Shown: in pieces, positions 16,591-27,753 of the stretch
Layout of the letters: each line of letters begins with the position of its first letter
Numbering within the stretch: position 1 is the stretch's first letter
NCBI RefSeq assembly: GCF_026262575.1
Contig: NZ_JAPKFL010000014.1
Span: 62,001 to 126,000 of the forward strand
Source: Streptomyces marinisediminis
GTDB taxonomy: Bacteria; Actinomycetota; Actinomycetes; Streptomycetales; Streptomycetaceae
DNA length: 64,000 bases
Reading direction: 5' to 3'
Notes under the pieces: generated by a model
What the model saw: the letters and a program-made list of their open reading frames with translations, nothing else
Told to the model about the DNA's origin: nothing
Databases searched by the model: none
Made by a program: the position numbers and the translations under genes

Positions 16591-17427
16591 CTAAGCGGTC
16601 GATCCGTGCGCCGTCGCGACGGGGGTAGCGTCGCGGTCGGGCGCCAGCGGATCGGTCACCGTCCCGGTCTCCTCGTCCAGCGGCCCCTGCGCCAGCCTGG
16701 TCACCCCAGCGGGGACCGGCGGCGCCAGGCCGGCCGCCGTGCGGAGTCCGGTCAGGACGTCGTCGGGTCGTACGGCAGGTGTCAGGTGCCGCACTACCAG
16801 GCGCAGTATCGCACAGGAAGCCGGTCCCGGCCTATCGGCCCCGCCCGGCCCGTCGTCCGCGGCCGCCTCCAGGGCGGCCACCGCAGCACGCGCGTCGAAG
16901 GTGCGCAACCCCTTTTTCGTCTCGCGCTGGACCTCCACGGCGGGCGCGGCCAGGAAGGCCGAGGCGGCCCGGGCGGCCTCGGCGGGCGCGACGCCGTCCA
17001 GGCGCAGCCGCCACTCGGAGGCGGTGAGCCGGTCGGCGAAGCCGGAGGTGTGGGCCTCGACCGCGTCGGTGACGTCCAGGCCCGGCGGCAGCGAGGCGTC
17101 CAGCAGTTCGCGCAGCAGCGCCGGGTCGCGGCGCTCGGTGAGGGCGATCTCCAGGTACTCGGCCTCGCTGGCCGTGCCGGTGGGCGCGGCGTTCGCGTAG
17201 GAGACCTTGGGGTGCGGGGTGAACCCGGCCGAGTAGGCCATCGGCACCTCGGCGCGGCGCAGCGCCCGCTCGAAGGCGCGCTGGAAGTCGCGGTGGCTGG
17301 TGAACCTCAGGCGGCCGCGCTTGGTGTAGCGCAGACGGACGCGCTGCACGGCGGGTGCGGGCGGCGGGCCTTCGGGCTGTCGCTTCCCCAGGGTCCTTCT
17401 CCTTGCGCTGTGCGCCGAGCGGCTCAC
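16591..17427 (-). CDS. TIGR03936/DUF2344 family protein, partner of the radical SAM protein
   Basis: A 278-residue protein of the DUF2344 family, which is normally encoded next to, or fused with, the TIGR03960 radical SAM protein found two genes away here. Family landmarks are VQRVRLRYTKRGRLRFTSHRD near residue 27 and AGFTPHPKVSYANAAPTGT. The C-terminal third is variable and Pro/Ala-rich. It starts at GTG 17427. The exact reaction is not known to me; the pairing suggests an RNA- or protein-modification role. It lies upstream of rne on the same strand with a 238-bp gap, so rne probably has its own promoter. Confidence 0.92.
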   Translation of the reverse strand: MSRSAHSARRRTLGKRQPEGPPPAPAVQRVRLRYTKRGRLRFTSHRDFQRAFERALRRAEVPMAYSAGFTPHPKVSYANAAPTGTASEAEYLEIALTERRDPALLRELLDASLPPGLDVTDAVEAHTSGFADRLTASEWRLRLDGVAPAEAARAASAFLAAPAVEVQRETKKGLRTFDARAAVAALEAAADDGPGGADRPGPASCAILRLVVRHLTPAVRPDDVLTGLRTAAGLAPPVPAGVTRLAQGPLDEETGTVTDPLAPDRDATPVATAHGSTA

Positions 17428-17460
17428 GCCCTCGACGCGGTTTCGGTCGGTGCTCCCAGA

Positions 17461-18018
17461 CTACTGCCGGGTCCGGCCGCCCGAGGTCGGCACCCAGTAG
17501 CGGAGCTTCTCCGCACGGCGGTCCTCGAAGACGCCCCCGCAGCGCTCGATCACCGTGCGTGACGCGGCGTTGTCGTGGTCGCAGGTGACCAGGACGGGGT
17601 CGAAGCCCAGCTCGGCCGCGTGCGGGAGCACCGCGCGCAGCATCGCGGTGGCGTGTCCGCGGCGGCGGGCGGAGGGCCGCACGTCGTAGCCGACGGAGCC
17701 GCCCCAGTCCAGCAGGCGCTGGGTGAGCTCGTGCCGCACGGAGATGCGGCCGAGGTAGACCGCGCCGTCCACCCACCACCAGGTGGTGGTCGGCACGTGA
17801 CCGGGCGGGCGCGCGGTGCGGGGCGCCGCGTCGGCGCGCACGGCGCTGACGTAGGCGGCGAACCCCTCCGGCTCGTGCCAGCGCGGACCGTAGGTGCGCA
17901 GGTCGCGGCCGACCATCGACCCGTCGTCCGGACCGCCGCGCCCCTCCTCGACCAGCTCCCGCATCGCGCCGAGGAAGGAGGCGTGCACCGCGGTGGTGGG
18001 CAGGACCAGCTCGGGCAT
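17461..18018 (-). CDS. GNAT family N-acetyltransferase
   Basis: A 185-residue acetyltransferase. The start is ATG 18018 (MPELVLPTTAVHASFLGAM). The acetyl-CoA-binding motif A is visible as VRPSARRRGHATAMLRAVLP, with the following PVLVTCDHDNAASRTVIERCGG typical of the GNAT fold. The substrate is unknown. It begins 8 bases after the radical SAM stop on the same strand, so it is co-transcribed with it and sits between that gene and its DUF2344 partner. Confidence 0.88.
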   Translation of the reverse strand: MPELVLPTTAVHASFLGAMRELVEEGRGGPDDGSMVGRDLRTYGPRWHEPEGFAAYVSAVRADAAPRTARPPGHVPTTTWWWVDGAVYLGRISVRHELTQRLLDWGGSVGYDVRPSARRRGHATAMLRAVLPHAAELGFDPVLVTCDHDNAASRTVIERCGGVFEDRRAEKLRYWVPTSGGRTRQ

Positions 18019-18026
18019 CGGGAAGG

Positions 18027-19952
<1,926 letters not shown>

Positions 19953-20059
19953 GGCAGGTGTCCTCGGGGATACGTCGGTGGCGGGTCTGCGGAGCGGCCG
20001 CTGCGGGCCTGATCCTCCAGCGTACCGGTCCTGGCGGCGGCCCACCGCCGGGCCGGGGC

Positions 20060-21247
20060 TCACGCCGAGAGCGGACGCTGTATGCGCACCGACTGCAACA
20101 GGCCGATGGCGATCCAGACGGCGAACATCGACGTGCCGCCGTAGGAGACGAACGGCAGGGGCAGGCCGGCGACGGGCATGATGCCCAGCGACATGCCGAT
20201 GTTCTCGAAGGACTGGAACGCGAACCAGGCGACGACGCCGGCGGCGATGATCGTGCTGTAGAGGTCGGTGGCCTCCCGGGCGATGCGGCAGGCCCGCCAC
20301 AGCACGACGCCCAGCAGGAGCAGGATGAGCGAGCCGCCGACGAAGCCCAGCTCCTCGCCCGCGACGGTGAAGATGAAGTCCGTCTGCTGCTCGGGGACGA
20401 ACTGGCCGGTGGTCTGCGAGCCCTGGAACAGCCCGGTGCCGAACAGGCCGCCCGAGCCGATCGCGATGCGGGCCTGGTTGGTGTTGTAGCCCACGCCGGA
20501 GGGATCGAGCGCCGGGTTGGCGAACGCGGCGAAGCGGTTGAGCTGGTACTGGTCGAGCAGGCCGAACGCCCACACCGCGACGGCGCCCGCCGCACCGGCC
20601 AGCACCAGTCCGAGCACCCAGCGGTTGGCCGCGCCGGAGGCGAGCAGCACGCCGAGGATGATCACCGCGCACACCATGACCTGGCCGAGATCCCCGACCA
20701 CGGCGACCGGCAGCGCGGCCAGCGCGAGCGCCTGCGCGACGGTCCGGTGGTCGGGGTGCTCGCGGTCCCCGGCGTCCACCTTGGCCGAGAGCAGCACGGC
20801 CATGCCGATGATGATCGTGACCTTGATGAACTCCGACGGCTGGATCTGCAGGCCGGGGGCCACGTTGAGCCAGGCCCGCTCGCCGTTGATGGTGGCGCCC
20901 AGCGGCGTGTAGACGAGGCCGATGAGGACCAGGGCGAGGACGTAGAGCAGCGGCATCACCGAGCGCAGCCGCTGGTGGCCCACCCACACGACGGCGACGG
21001 CGAGCGCGATGCCGATAACGGCGTTCAGCGCGTGCTTGAACAGGTACTGGTCGGGGTCGCCGCCGGTGAGCTCGGTGCGGTTGCGGGTGGCGGACCACAC
21101 CAGGAGCGCGCCGAGCCCGGACAGGGCGAGCGGCGTGAGCATCAGCGTCCAGTCCAGGCGGCGGGCGAGGGAGTCGCGCGCCGTCAGGCGGGCCCACAGG
21201 CTCTTGCGCGCCCCGTAGGCGCTGCTGTCGAAGGAATGGACGCTCAT
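20060..21247 (-). CDS. rodA: RodA, SEDS peptidoglycan glycosyltransferase
   Basis: RodA polymerises lipid II into glycan strands together with a class B PBP. The 395-residue product has about ten transmembrane helices. SEDS signatures are NGERAWLNVAPGLQIQPSEF near residue 125, GDLGQVMVCAVIILGVLL, the extracellular loop AIGSGGLFGTGLFQGSQTT, and the C-terminal LPLPFVSYGGTSMFAVWIAI. The start ATG 21247 lies one base after the stop of its partner PBP gene, so translation is coupled. In Streptomyces this locus (sfr) acts mainly in sporulation-associated wall synthesis. Confidence 0.96.
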   Translation of the reverse strand: MSVHSFDSSAYGARKSLWARLTARDSLARRLDWTLMLTPLALSGLGALLVWSATRNRTELTGGDPDQYLFKHALNAVIGIALAVAVVWVGHQRLRSVMPLLYVLALVLIGLVYTPLGATINGERAWLNVAPGLQIQPSEFIKVTIIIGMAVLLSAKVDAGDREHPDHRTVAQALALAALPVAVVGDLGQVMVCAVIILGVLLASGAANRWVLGLVLAGAAGAVAVWAFGLLDQYQLNRFAAFANPALDPSGVGYNTNQARIAIGSGGLFGTGLFQGSQTTGQFVPEQQTDFIFTVAGEELGFVGGSLILLLLGVVLWRACRIAREATDLYSTIIAAGVVAWFAFQSFENIGMSLGIMPVAGLPLPFVSYGGTSMFAVWIAIGLLQSVRIQRPLSA

Positions 21248-21248
21248 G

Positions 21249-23414
21249 TCAGCCGAACTCCGCGTCCCGCCACGCCGTGACGACCTCGGGGCGGGCGGGG
21301 GCGGCCTCGATGGTCCCGTCGGGGTTGATCTTCGGCAGCGCCTCCCGCGGCTCGGGCAGCAGCGCCCGGTCGCGGTCGATCTCCCCGCCCTCGCCGACGC
21401 CGTAGAGCGCGTCGTAGATGTTGCGCACGGCCGGGCCGGAGGCGCCGGAGCCGGTGCCGGCCTGGGAGATCGTCATGACGACGGTGTAGTCCTCGGTGTA
21501 GGTGGCCAGCCAGGAGGTGGTCTGCTTGCCGTACACCTGCGCGGTGCCGGTCTTGGCGCGCAGGGGGATCTCCTCGTGCGGCCAGTCGGTGAAGCGCCAG
21601 GCGGCCGTGCCGTCGGTGGCCACGGACCGGAGGGCCTGGTCGATCTGCCGGATCGTCTTGTCGTCGGCGGGCAGCTCGCCGTGCGCGGACGGCTTGATCT
21701 CCTCGATCCGGCGCCCGTCGGGGCTGATGACCGCCTTGCCGATGGTGGGGTCGTAGAGCGTGCCCCCGTTGCTGATGGCGGCGTATCCGGTGGCCATCTG
21801 GATCGGGGTGACCAGCAGGTCGCCCTGGCCGATGGCGTAGATGATGCTGTCACCGGCGCGCAGCTTCATGCCCTCCAGGCAGTTCTCGCGGGCCAGCTTG
21901 GCCACGTAGGCGCTGGGCCCGTCCTCCCCGTCGCCGGCCTTGGCGGCCTCGGCCGTCTTGCACCAGCTCTCCTTGTTGGCCTCCCAGTACTCCCGCTTCC
22001 ACTGGCGGTCGGGCACCCGTCCGGTGACCTCGTTGGGCAGGTCGATGCCGGTGCGCTCGCCGAGCCCGAACTTCCGGGCGGCCTGGTACAGATGCTCGTC
22101 GGCCTCGCCCTTGTCCGGGTCGAGTCCGCCGTCCTTCTGCCACTCCTGGTGGCCCAGGCGGTAGAAGACGGTGTTGCACGAGTACTTCAGGGCGTCCCCG
22201 AGCGTGATGGGGCCGTGCCCGGTGGACTCGAAGTTCTTGAAGCTGTGGCTGCCCAGGCTGTAGGAGCTGGAGCAGTTGTAGGTGTTGTCGAAGGCGTAGC
22301 CGGCGTTGACGGCGCCCATGCTGGAGACGACCTTGAAGATCGAACCGGGCGCCGCCTGGCCCTGGATGGCCCGGTTGAGCAGCGGGTAGTTGGAGTTCTC
22401 GCCGGTGAGTTCGGCGTACTGCTCGCTGTCGATGCCGCCGACCCACACGTTGGGGTCGTAGTCGGGCAGGGAGGCCATGGCCACGATGCGCCCGGTCTTG
22501 GACTCCATGACGACGGCCGCGCCGGCGTCGGCCTCGTAGGGGCGGCCGGTGATCTGGTCGACCTGCTGGCGCGCCGTCTTCATGGCCAGGTCGAGCTGCT
22601 TCTCGACGACGGCCTGCACCCCGGCGTCGATGCTGGTGACCAGGGACGACCCGGCCACGGGCTCGTCGGACTCGGCCATGCCCAGGACCCGGCCCAGCTT
22701 GTCGACCTCGTAGCGCAGGACGCCCGCGTCGCCGCGCAGGGCGGTGTCGTAGGTGCGCTCGATGCCGGAGCGGCCGATCTGGTCGGAGCGCAGCAGCGGG
22801 GAGTCGGTGTCCTTGGCCTCCTGCACCTCGGCGTCGGTCACCGGGGAGAGGTAGCCGAGCACCTGCGAGGTGACGGCGCCGTAGGGGGCCGGGTAGTACC
22901 GCACGGCCTCGGGCTCGGCGGTGATGCCGGGGAAGTCCTCGGCGCGCTCGCGGATGGTGAGGGCCTGCTGGGTGGTGGCCTCGTCGCTGATCGGGATGGG
23001 CTGGTAGGGGGAGCCGTTCCAGCACGGCTGCGGGGTCTCGGCGTCGCACAGCCGGATCTTGTGGGCGACCTCCTCCTCGGTCATGCCCAGCACCTGGGCG
23101 ACGCGGGCGAGCACGGCCTCGCCGTCGTCGTCCATCTTCATCAGCTCGGTGCGGCTGGCGGAGACCACGAGGCGGGTCTCGCTGTCGGCGATGGGCACGC
23201 CCCGCGCGTCGTAGACGGTGCCGCGCGGCGCGGGCTGCACGACCTGCTGGACGTGGTTGCCCGCGGCCTCCTCCTGGTACTCGTCGCCGTTGCGGATCTG
23301 CAGGTACCACAGCCGTCCGCCGAGGGTGAGCAGCAGCGAGAAGACGAGGATCTGGATGCCGATCAGCCGGATGGTGACGCGTGAGGTGCGTCCGGTCTCC
23401 GGAATGTTGCTCAT
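21249..23414 (-). CDS. mrdA: Penicillin-binding protein 2, class B transpeptidase of the Mre complex
   Basis: A 721-residue cell-wall D,D-transpeptidase. One N-terminal membrane helix (IRLIGIQILVFSLLLTLGGRL) is followed by the PBP dimerisation domain and the catalytic domain. Active-site motifs are SIFK (Ser358, Lys361), SCN (412-414) and KTGTAQ (Lys621). About 40 extra residues rich in Lys/Glu/Asp lie between SCN and KTG (near EYWEANKESWCKTAEAAKAG). The order mreB-mreC-mreD-pbp2-rodA with tight spacing is the classic elongasome operon. ATG 23414 starts 13 bases after mreD. Confidence 0.96.
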   Translation of the reverse strand: MSNIPETGRTSRVTIRLIGIQILVFSLLLTLGGRLWYLQIRNGDEYQEEAAGNHVQQVVQPAPRGTVYDARGVPIADSETRLVVSASRTELMKMDDDGEAVLARVAQVLGMTEEEVAHKIRLCDAETPQPCWNGSPYQPIPISDEATTQQALTIRERAEDFPGITAEPEAVRYYPAPYGAVTSQVLGYLSPVTDAEVQEAKDTDSPLLRSDQIGRSGIERTYDTALRGDAGVLRYEVDKLGRVLGMAESDEPVAGSSLVTSIDAGVQAVVEKQLDLAMKTARQQVDQITGRPYEADAGAAVVMESKTGRIVAMASLPDYDPNVWVGGIDSEQYAELTGENSNYPLLNRAIQGQAAPGSIFKVVSSMGAVNAGYAFDNTYNCSSSYSLGSHSFKNFESTGHGPITLGDALKYSCNTVFYRLGHQEWQKDGGLDPDKGEADEHLYQAARKFGLGERTGIDLPNEVTGRVPDRQWKREYWEANKESWCKTAEAAKAGDGEDGPSAYVAKLARENCLEGMKLRAGDSIIYAIGQGDLLVTPIQMATGYAAISNGGTLYDPTIGKAVISPDGRRIEEIKPSAHGELPADDKTIRQIDQALRSVATDGTAAWRFTDWPHEEIPLRAKTGTAQVYGKQTTSWLATYTEDYTVVMTISQAGTGSGASGPAVRNIYDALYGVGEGGEIDRDRALLPEPREALPKINPDGTIEAAPARPEVVTAWRDAEFG

Positions 23415-23427
23415 GGTGCCCCTCCCG

Positions 23428-24171
23428 TCACAGCCGCTTGACGCCCTTGATGCGGCCTGCCTTGTTCCGCGCGGTGCGGCCCAGCAGCCCGCCCCCGCCG
23501 GTGCCGCCGGTGGACGCCGACGCCCACCGGCCGCCGCCGGCCCAGCCCGCGGCGCCGCGCCGGCCCGGCCGGCCGCCGCGGCCCCGGGAGAAGGCGCCCG
23601 CCAGCGGCCCGAAGCCGGCGTCGGCACCCGCCGGTGCGCCGGCGCCGCCGGGCGCCTCGGCCAGCGGGTCGGGGTCGGCGCGGCGGGCGAGGGCCATGAT
23701 GAACGGCACGGTGAACGGGGCCAGCAGCAGGTCGTACAGCGTCGCGGTGAGCAGCAGGCTGCCCAGGCCCACGTGCCGGGCGGCGCCGTCCCCCACCAGG
23801 GCGCCCACGCCCGCGTACAGCAGCGTGGAGCTGAGCGCGGCACCGGCGACGACGAGCATGGGCACGGTGGCGCTGCGGTGCCGTCCGGTCTCGGGCCTGG
23901 TGAGTCCGGCGGCGTAGCCGATCAGGCAGAGCACGAGCGCGTACCGGCCCACGGCGTGGTCCGCGGGCGGCGCGAGGTCGGCCAGCAGCCCGGCGGCGAA
24001 GCCGATGAGCGCCCCGCTGGTGTGGCCGTAGACCAGGGCGAGCGCCAGGACCGTCAGCAGCAGCAGGTCCGGCGTGGCGCCGGGGAGCTGGAGCCGGGCG
24101 AGGACGGCGACCTGGACGGTGAGGGCGACGATCAGGAGCGTGGTGGAGAGCAGCACACGGTTGAAGCGCAT
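23428..24171 (-). CDS. mreD: Rod-shape-determining protein MreD
   Basis: MreD is an integral membrane component of the wall-synthesis complex. The first about 165 residues hold five or six hydrophobic helices (for example RVLLSTTLLIVALTVQVAVL), the full MreD core. An additional C-terminal tail of about 80 residues is Gly/Arg/Ala-rich, probably disordered and cytosolic, as in some Streptomyces. It starts 4 bases after the mreC stop and is clearly in the operon. The tail is unlike the compact E. coli MreD. Confidence 0.92.
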   Translation of the reverse strand: MRFNRVLLSTTLLIVALTVQVAVLARLQLPGATPDLLLLTVLALALVYGHTSGALIGFAAGLLADLAPPADHAVGRYALVLCLIGYAAGLTRPETGRHRSATVPMLVVAGAALSSTLLYAGVGALVGDGAARHVGLGSLLLTATLYDLLLAPFTVPFIMALARRADPDPLAEAPGGAGAPAGADAGFGPLAGAFSRGRGGRPGRRGAAGWAGGGRWASASTGGTGGGGLLGRTARNKAGRIKGVKRL

Positions 24172-24174
24172 GGG

Positions 24175-25293
24175 TCAGTCCGTCCCGGGGTCGAGGGCGT
24201 CGGCTCCGGCCACTTCTTCGGTCTCCCGGCCCAGCTCGTCCGGTGCGGGCGGGGCTCCGGGGGCGCGGGGGCCGTCCGGGACGCGGGGGCCGTCGGGGAC
24301 GCGGGGGCCGTCGGGCGCGCCGGGGGTGAGTTCGTCCTCCTGGCCGCCCTGGCCCTCCAGGCCCTCGCCCCGCTCCAGCGGCCGGCCGTCCGGTCCGACG
24401 GTGACGGTCACGGTGGGCGTCGGCTCGGCCCCCGGCTTGTCCGGCAGCACGGTGTCGCGCGGGTTCTCGCGCGGCGGCTGGACGACGACGCCGACGATGT
24501 CCAGCCGGCTGAAGCCGACGTAGGGCTCGACCCGCACGGTGCGGGTGAGGTTTCCGGTGGCCGGCGGGACCTCGGCCACCTCGCCGATGGGCACGCCCGG
24601 CACGAAGGGCTTGTCGTTGCTGGAGCCGAAGGTGACCAGGCGGTCGCCCTTCTTCACCTCGGCCTTGGTGTTGAGCAGTTCGACGGTCAGCCAACTGTCG
24701 CCGCGGCCGGTGGCGAAGCCGAGTTCGTCGCTGCCCTCCATGCGGGTGCCGACGGTGAAGTCCGGGTCGGTGGCCAGCAGCACGGTGGAGGTGCTGGACC
24801 CGACGGTGGTGACCCGGCCGACGAGTCCGTCGCCGTTGAGCACGGTCATGTCGCGCTGGACGCCGTCGCGTGCGCCGACGTCGATGGTGATCGTCCAGGA
24901 GAAGCCCTGGGCGGCGCCGATCGCGACGACCTGGGCCCCCTTGACGCCGTACTGGCCGGCGGCGGCCGTGCGCAGGAGCTTGTCGAGCTGGGCGTCGCGC
25001 GAGGAGCGCCGCTCGTCGGAGCCCAGGCGGGTGCGCAGCTCGGCGTTCTCCCGCTCCAGCGCGGCCAGGCGGTCGTGCCGGTCCCCGGAGGAGCGGACCG
25101 CCGAGACGGCGTTGCCCACCGGGTCGACGGCGCCCGCCACGGCGTTCTCCACCGGTCCGAACACCGACGCGGCGCCCTCGCGCGCGGTGTCCAGCGGCGA
25201 GTCCTCACCGCTTCTGATGTCCACCGTGATCAGTGCGAACGCGACGGCCACCAGCAGGACGAGCAGCAGCCGGCTTTCTCGGGAGTCCCTCAC
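24175..25293 (-). CDS. mreC: Rod-shape-determining protein MreC
   Basis: MreC is the single-pass periplasmic or extracellular scaffold that activates PBP2/RodA. The 372-residue product has an N-terminal helix (ESRLLLVLLVAVAFALITVD), a coiled-coil (DRLAALERENAELRTRL, about residues 75-95), and the beta-rich MreC domain (VGARDGVQRDMTVLNGDGLV through EPYVGFSRLDIVGVV). A Pro/Gly/Glu-rich tail follows, with three PDGPRV-type repeats near 325-345. The tail is longer than in E. coli and could span the thicker wall. GTG 25293 is the start. Confidence 0.95.
   Translation of the reverse strand: MRDSRESRLLLVLLVAVAFALITVDIRSGEDSPLDTAREGAASVFGPVENAVAGAVDPVGNAVSAVRSSGDRHDRLAALERENAELRTRLGSDERRSSRDAQLDKLLRTAAAGQYGVKGAQVVAIGAAQGFSWTITIDVGARDGVQRDMTVLNGDGLVGRVTTVGSSTSTVLLATDPDFTVGTRMEGSDELGFATGRGDSWLTVELLNTKAEVKKGDRLVTFGSSNDKPFVPGVPIGEVAEVPPATGNLTRTVRVEPYVGFSRLDIVGVVVQPPRENPRDTVLPDKPGAEPTPTVTVTVGPDGRPLERGEGLEGQGGQEDELTPGAPDGPRVPDGPRVPDGPRAPGAPPAPDELGRETEEVAGADALDPGTD
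24265..24318 (-). repeat. Three tandem 18-bp repeats in the mreC tail
   Basis: The unit GCGGGGGCCGTCCGGGAC occurs at 24265-24282, with one change at 24283-24300, and as a degenerate copy at 24301-24318. It encodes (P/V)PDGPR repeats in the exterior tail of MreC and should vary in copy number between strains. Confidence 0.8.
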
Positions 25294-25425
25294 GTGCGCG
25301 CGCCGTGCCTTCCCCTAGGTCGGAACCGTGTCTTTACTACGGACCTTCAGCTCTTCGCGGCGGCTTGTCCACCGCTGTGGGCCGAACGGAGCCCCGCGGC
25401 GCGGGGTCCGTCCGGTGTCCGCGCC

Positions 25426-26457
<1,032 letters not shown>

Positions 26458-26631
26458 GAGGATACGTCTGGCCTTCCAGCAGGAGCAGATGTGGAGCAGA
26501 GAGGGCAGGGCGCGCTGCGGATCGCGGAGAGCCTCCGGAAGCCACCATCGTAGTCGCGTTCGCCCGCACCCGGGGTATGGGTCGCTTGCGCCATTGTGGT
26601 GGCAGCCGGCACCGGTCCTGCCTCTGGAGAC

Positions 26632-26665
26632 GACGCGTCCGGGTGATTCGTTCCCGGAACGCGTC
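26632..26665 (-). terminator. ndk terminator
   Basis: GACGCGTCCGGG (26632-26643) faces CCCGGAACGCGTC (26653-26665) with a one-base bulge and a nine-base loop. On the minus strand it starts 30 bases after the ndk stop and precedes the mreB leader, so it separates ndk from the mre operon. Confidence 0.7.
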
Positions 26666-26694
26666 GCGTGTCCTCTTCTTTACTTGACGCGGCG

Positions 26695-27108
26695 TCAGGC
26701 GTGCCGCGGAAAGAAGATCTTCAGCTCGCGCTCGGCGGATTCGACCGAATCCGACGCGTGAATGAGGTTCTCCCGGACCACGGTTCCGAAGTCCCCCCGA
26801 ATGGAGCCGGGTGCGGCCTGGACGGGGTCGGTCGGCCCGGCCAGCGCCCGCACGCCCTCGATGACCCGCTCGCCCTCCACGACCAGGACGGCCGACGGCC
26901 CGGAGGACATGAACTCCAGCAGCGGCGGGTAGAACGGCCGGCCCTCGTGCTCCGCGTAGTGCTGCTCCAGCGTCGACCGGTCCAGGGTGCGCAGCTCCAG
27001 CGCGGTGATCGTCCAGCCCGCCTTCGCTTCGATGCGGCCGATGATCTCGCCCATCAGTCCACGCCGGACCGCGTCGGGCTTGAGGAGGACGAGGGTGCGC
27101 TGGCTCAT
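26695..27108 (-). CDS. ndk: Nucleoside diphosphate kinase
   Basis: Ndk moves the gamma-phosphate between nucleoside triphosphates and diphosphates through a phosphohistidine. The 137-residue product has the family N-terminus QRTLVLLKPDAVRRGLMGEI, the substrate loop GPSAVLVVEGERVI, and the active-site helix with His117 in ENLIHASDSVESAERE. Length is standard. ATG 27108 has GGAGC upstream. It has its own promoter region in the 318-bp gap above it. Confidence 0.97.
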   Translation of the reverse strand: MSQRTLVLLKPDAVRRGLMGEIIGRIEAKAGWTITALELRTLDRSTLEQHYAEHEGRPFYPPLLEFMSSGPSAVLVVEGERVIEGVRALAGPTDPVQAAPGSIRGDFGTVVRENLIHASDSVESAERELKIFFPRHA

Positions 27109-27426
27109 GGGGGCGGCTCCTTGCGGGGTCCGGGCGACTGACCCGCCCGAGGCTACCGCCACGCGCCCCACGGGCCGACGCCGACCCGTGGCTCCACCGG
27201 GCCTCCTACCGCGCTCCCCCGCCACGGCCGCGCCCCGCCGCCCCCGCCGGGCCGCCCCCGTGCGGGGCGCACCGGCGGGCCCTGAGCCAACTCGCCGCCC
27301 CGGGCGGGCCGCAGGCGTCCGGGCCCGTCCGCCGCACGGCGCGGGAGCGGCCCGCCGCGCCGTGCGCCCCCCGCCCGGCGAGGCCCCGGTGCGCGCCGCG
27401 GCCGGGCGGGACGCGCCGGCCGCCGG
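27109..27426. other. Intergenic region between the DUF4233 gene and ndk
   Basis: This 318-bp stretch is very G+C-rich and has no supported gene. It holds a possible terminator of the folC-DUF4233 unit (GCACGGCGCGG at 27334-27344 pairing with CCGCGCCGTGC at 27355-27365) and must contain the ndk promoter, but I cannot point to a convincing -10/-35 pair. Confidence 0.45.
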
Positions 27427-27753
27427 CTAGCCGCGCGCGGCGGCCCGGGCGGCGTCGACCTTGCGGCCGTAGTGCAGCGACGTCCACCACAGCAGCGCGA
27501 AGACCGCGCCCAGGAAGAACATCGTGGGCACGACGAAACCGGCGGCGACGAGGCCGAGTTGCAGGGCCCACCCGAGCTGGACGCCGCCGGGGCGGCCGAG
27601 CAGGCCGCACACCACCAGGCACAGGGCCATGGCGGCACCCGAGACGACCCAGACGGCGGTGGCGGAGTGGTCGGTCAGCCGCAGGGCCACCAGGGCGGCG
27701 AGCCCGATGACGAAGAACTCGCCGATCAGCGTGGAGGCGCACAGCGTGCGCAT
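27427..27753 (-). CDS. DUF4233 membrane protein
   Basis: A 108-residue protein with four hydrophobic helices (for example LIGEFFVIGLAALVALRL and LGLVAAGFVVPTMFFLGAVFALLW) and a basic C-terminus (HYGRKVDAARAAARG). It belongs to the DUF4233 family, which follows folC in many actinobacteria, including M. tuberculosis (Rv2446c, from memory). Its ATG overlaps the folC stop (TGATG), so it is translated from the folC message. Function is unknown. Confidence 0.88.
   Translation of the reverse strand: MRTLCASTLIGEFFVIGLAALVALRLTDHSATAVWVVSGAAMALCLVVCGLLGRPGGVQLGWALQLGLVAAGFVVPTMFFLGAVFALLWWTSLHYGRKVDAARAAARG

Noticed and set aside
14172..16628. Long plus-strand open frame opposite rne
   Set aside because: It mirrors the low-complexity arms of RNase E in another frame; it has Gly/Leu/Arg-biased nonsense and no start signal. 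Similar long frames opposite folC, obg and pepN were dropped for the same reason.
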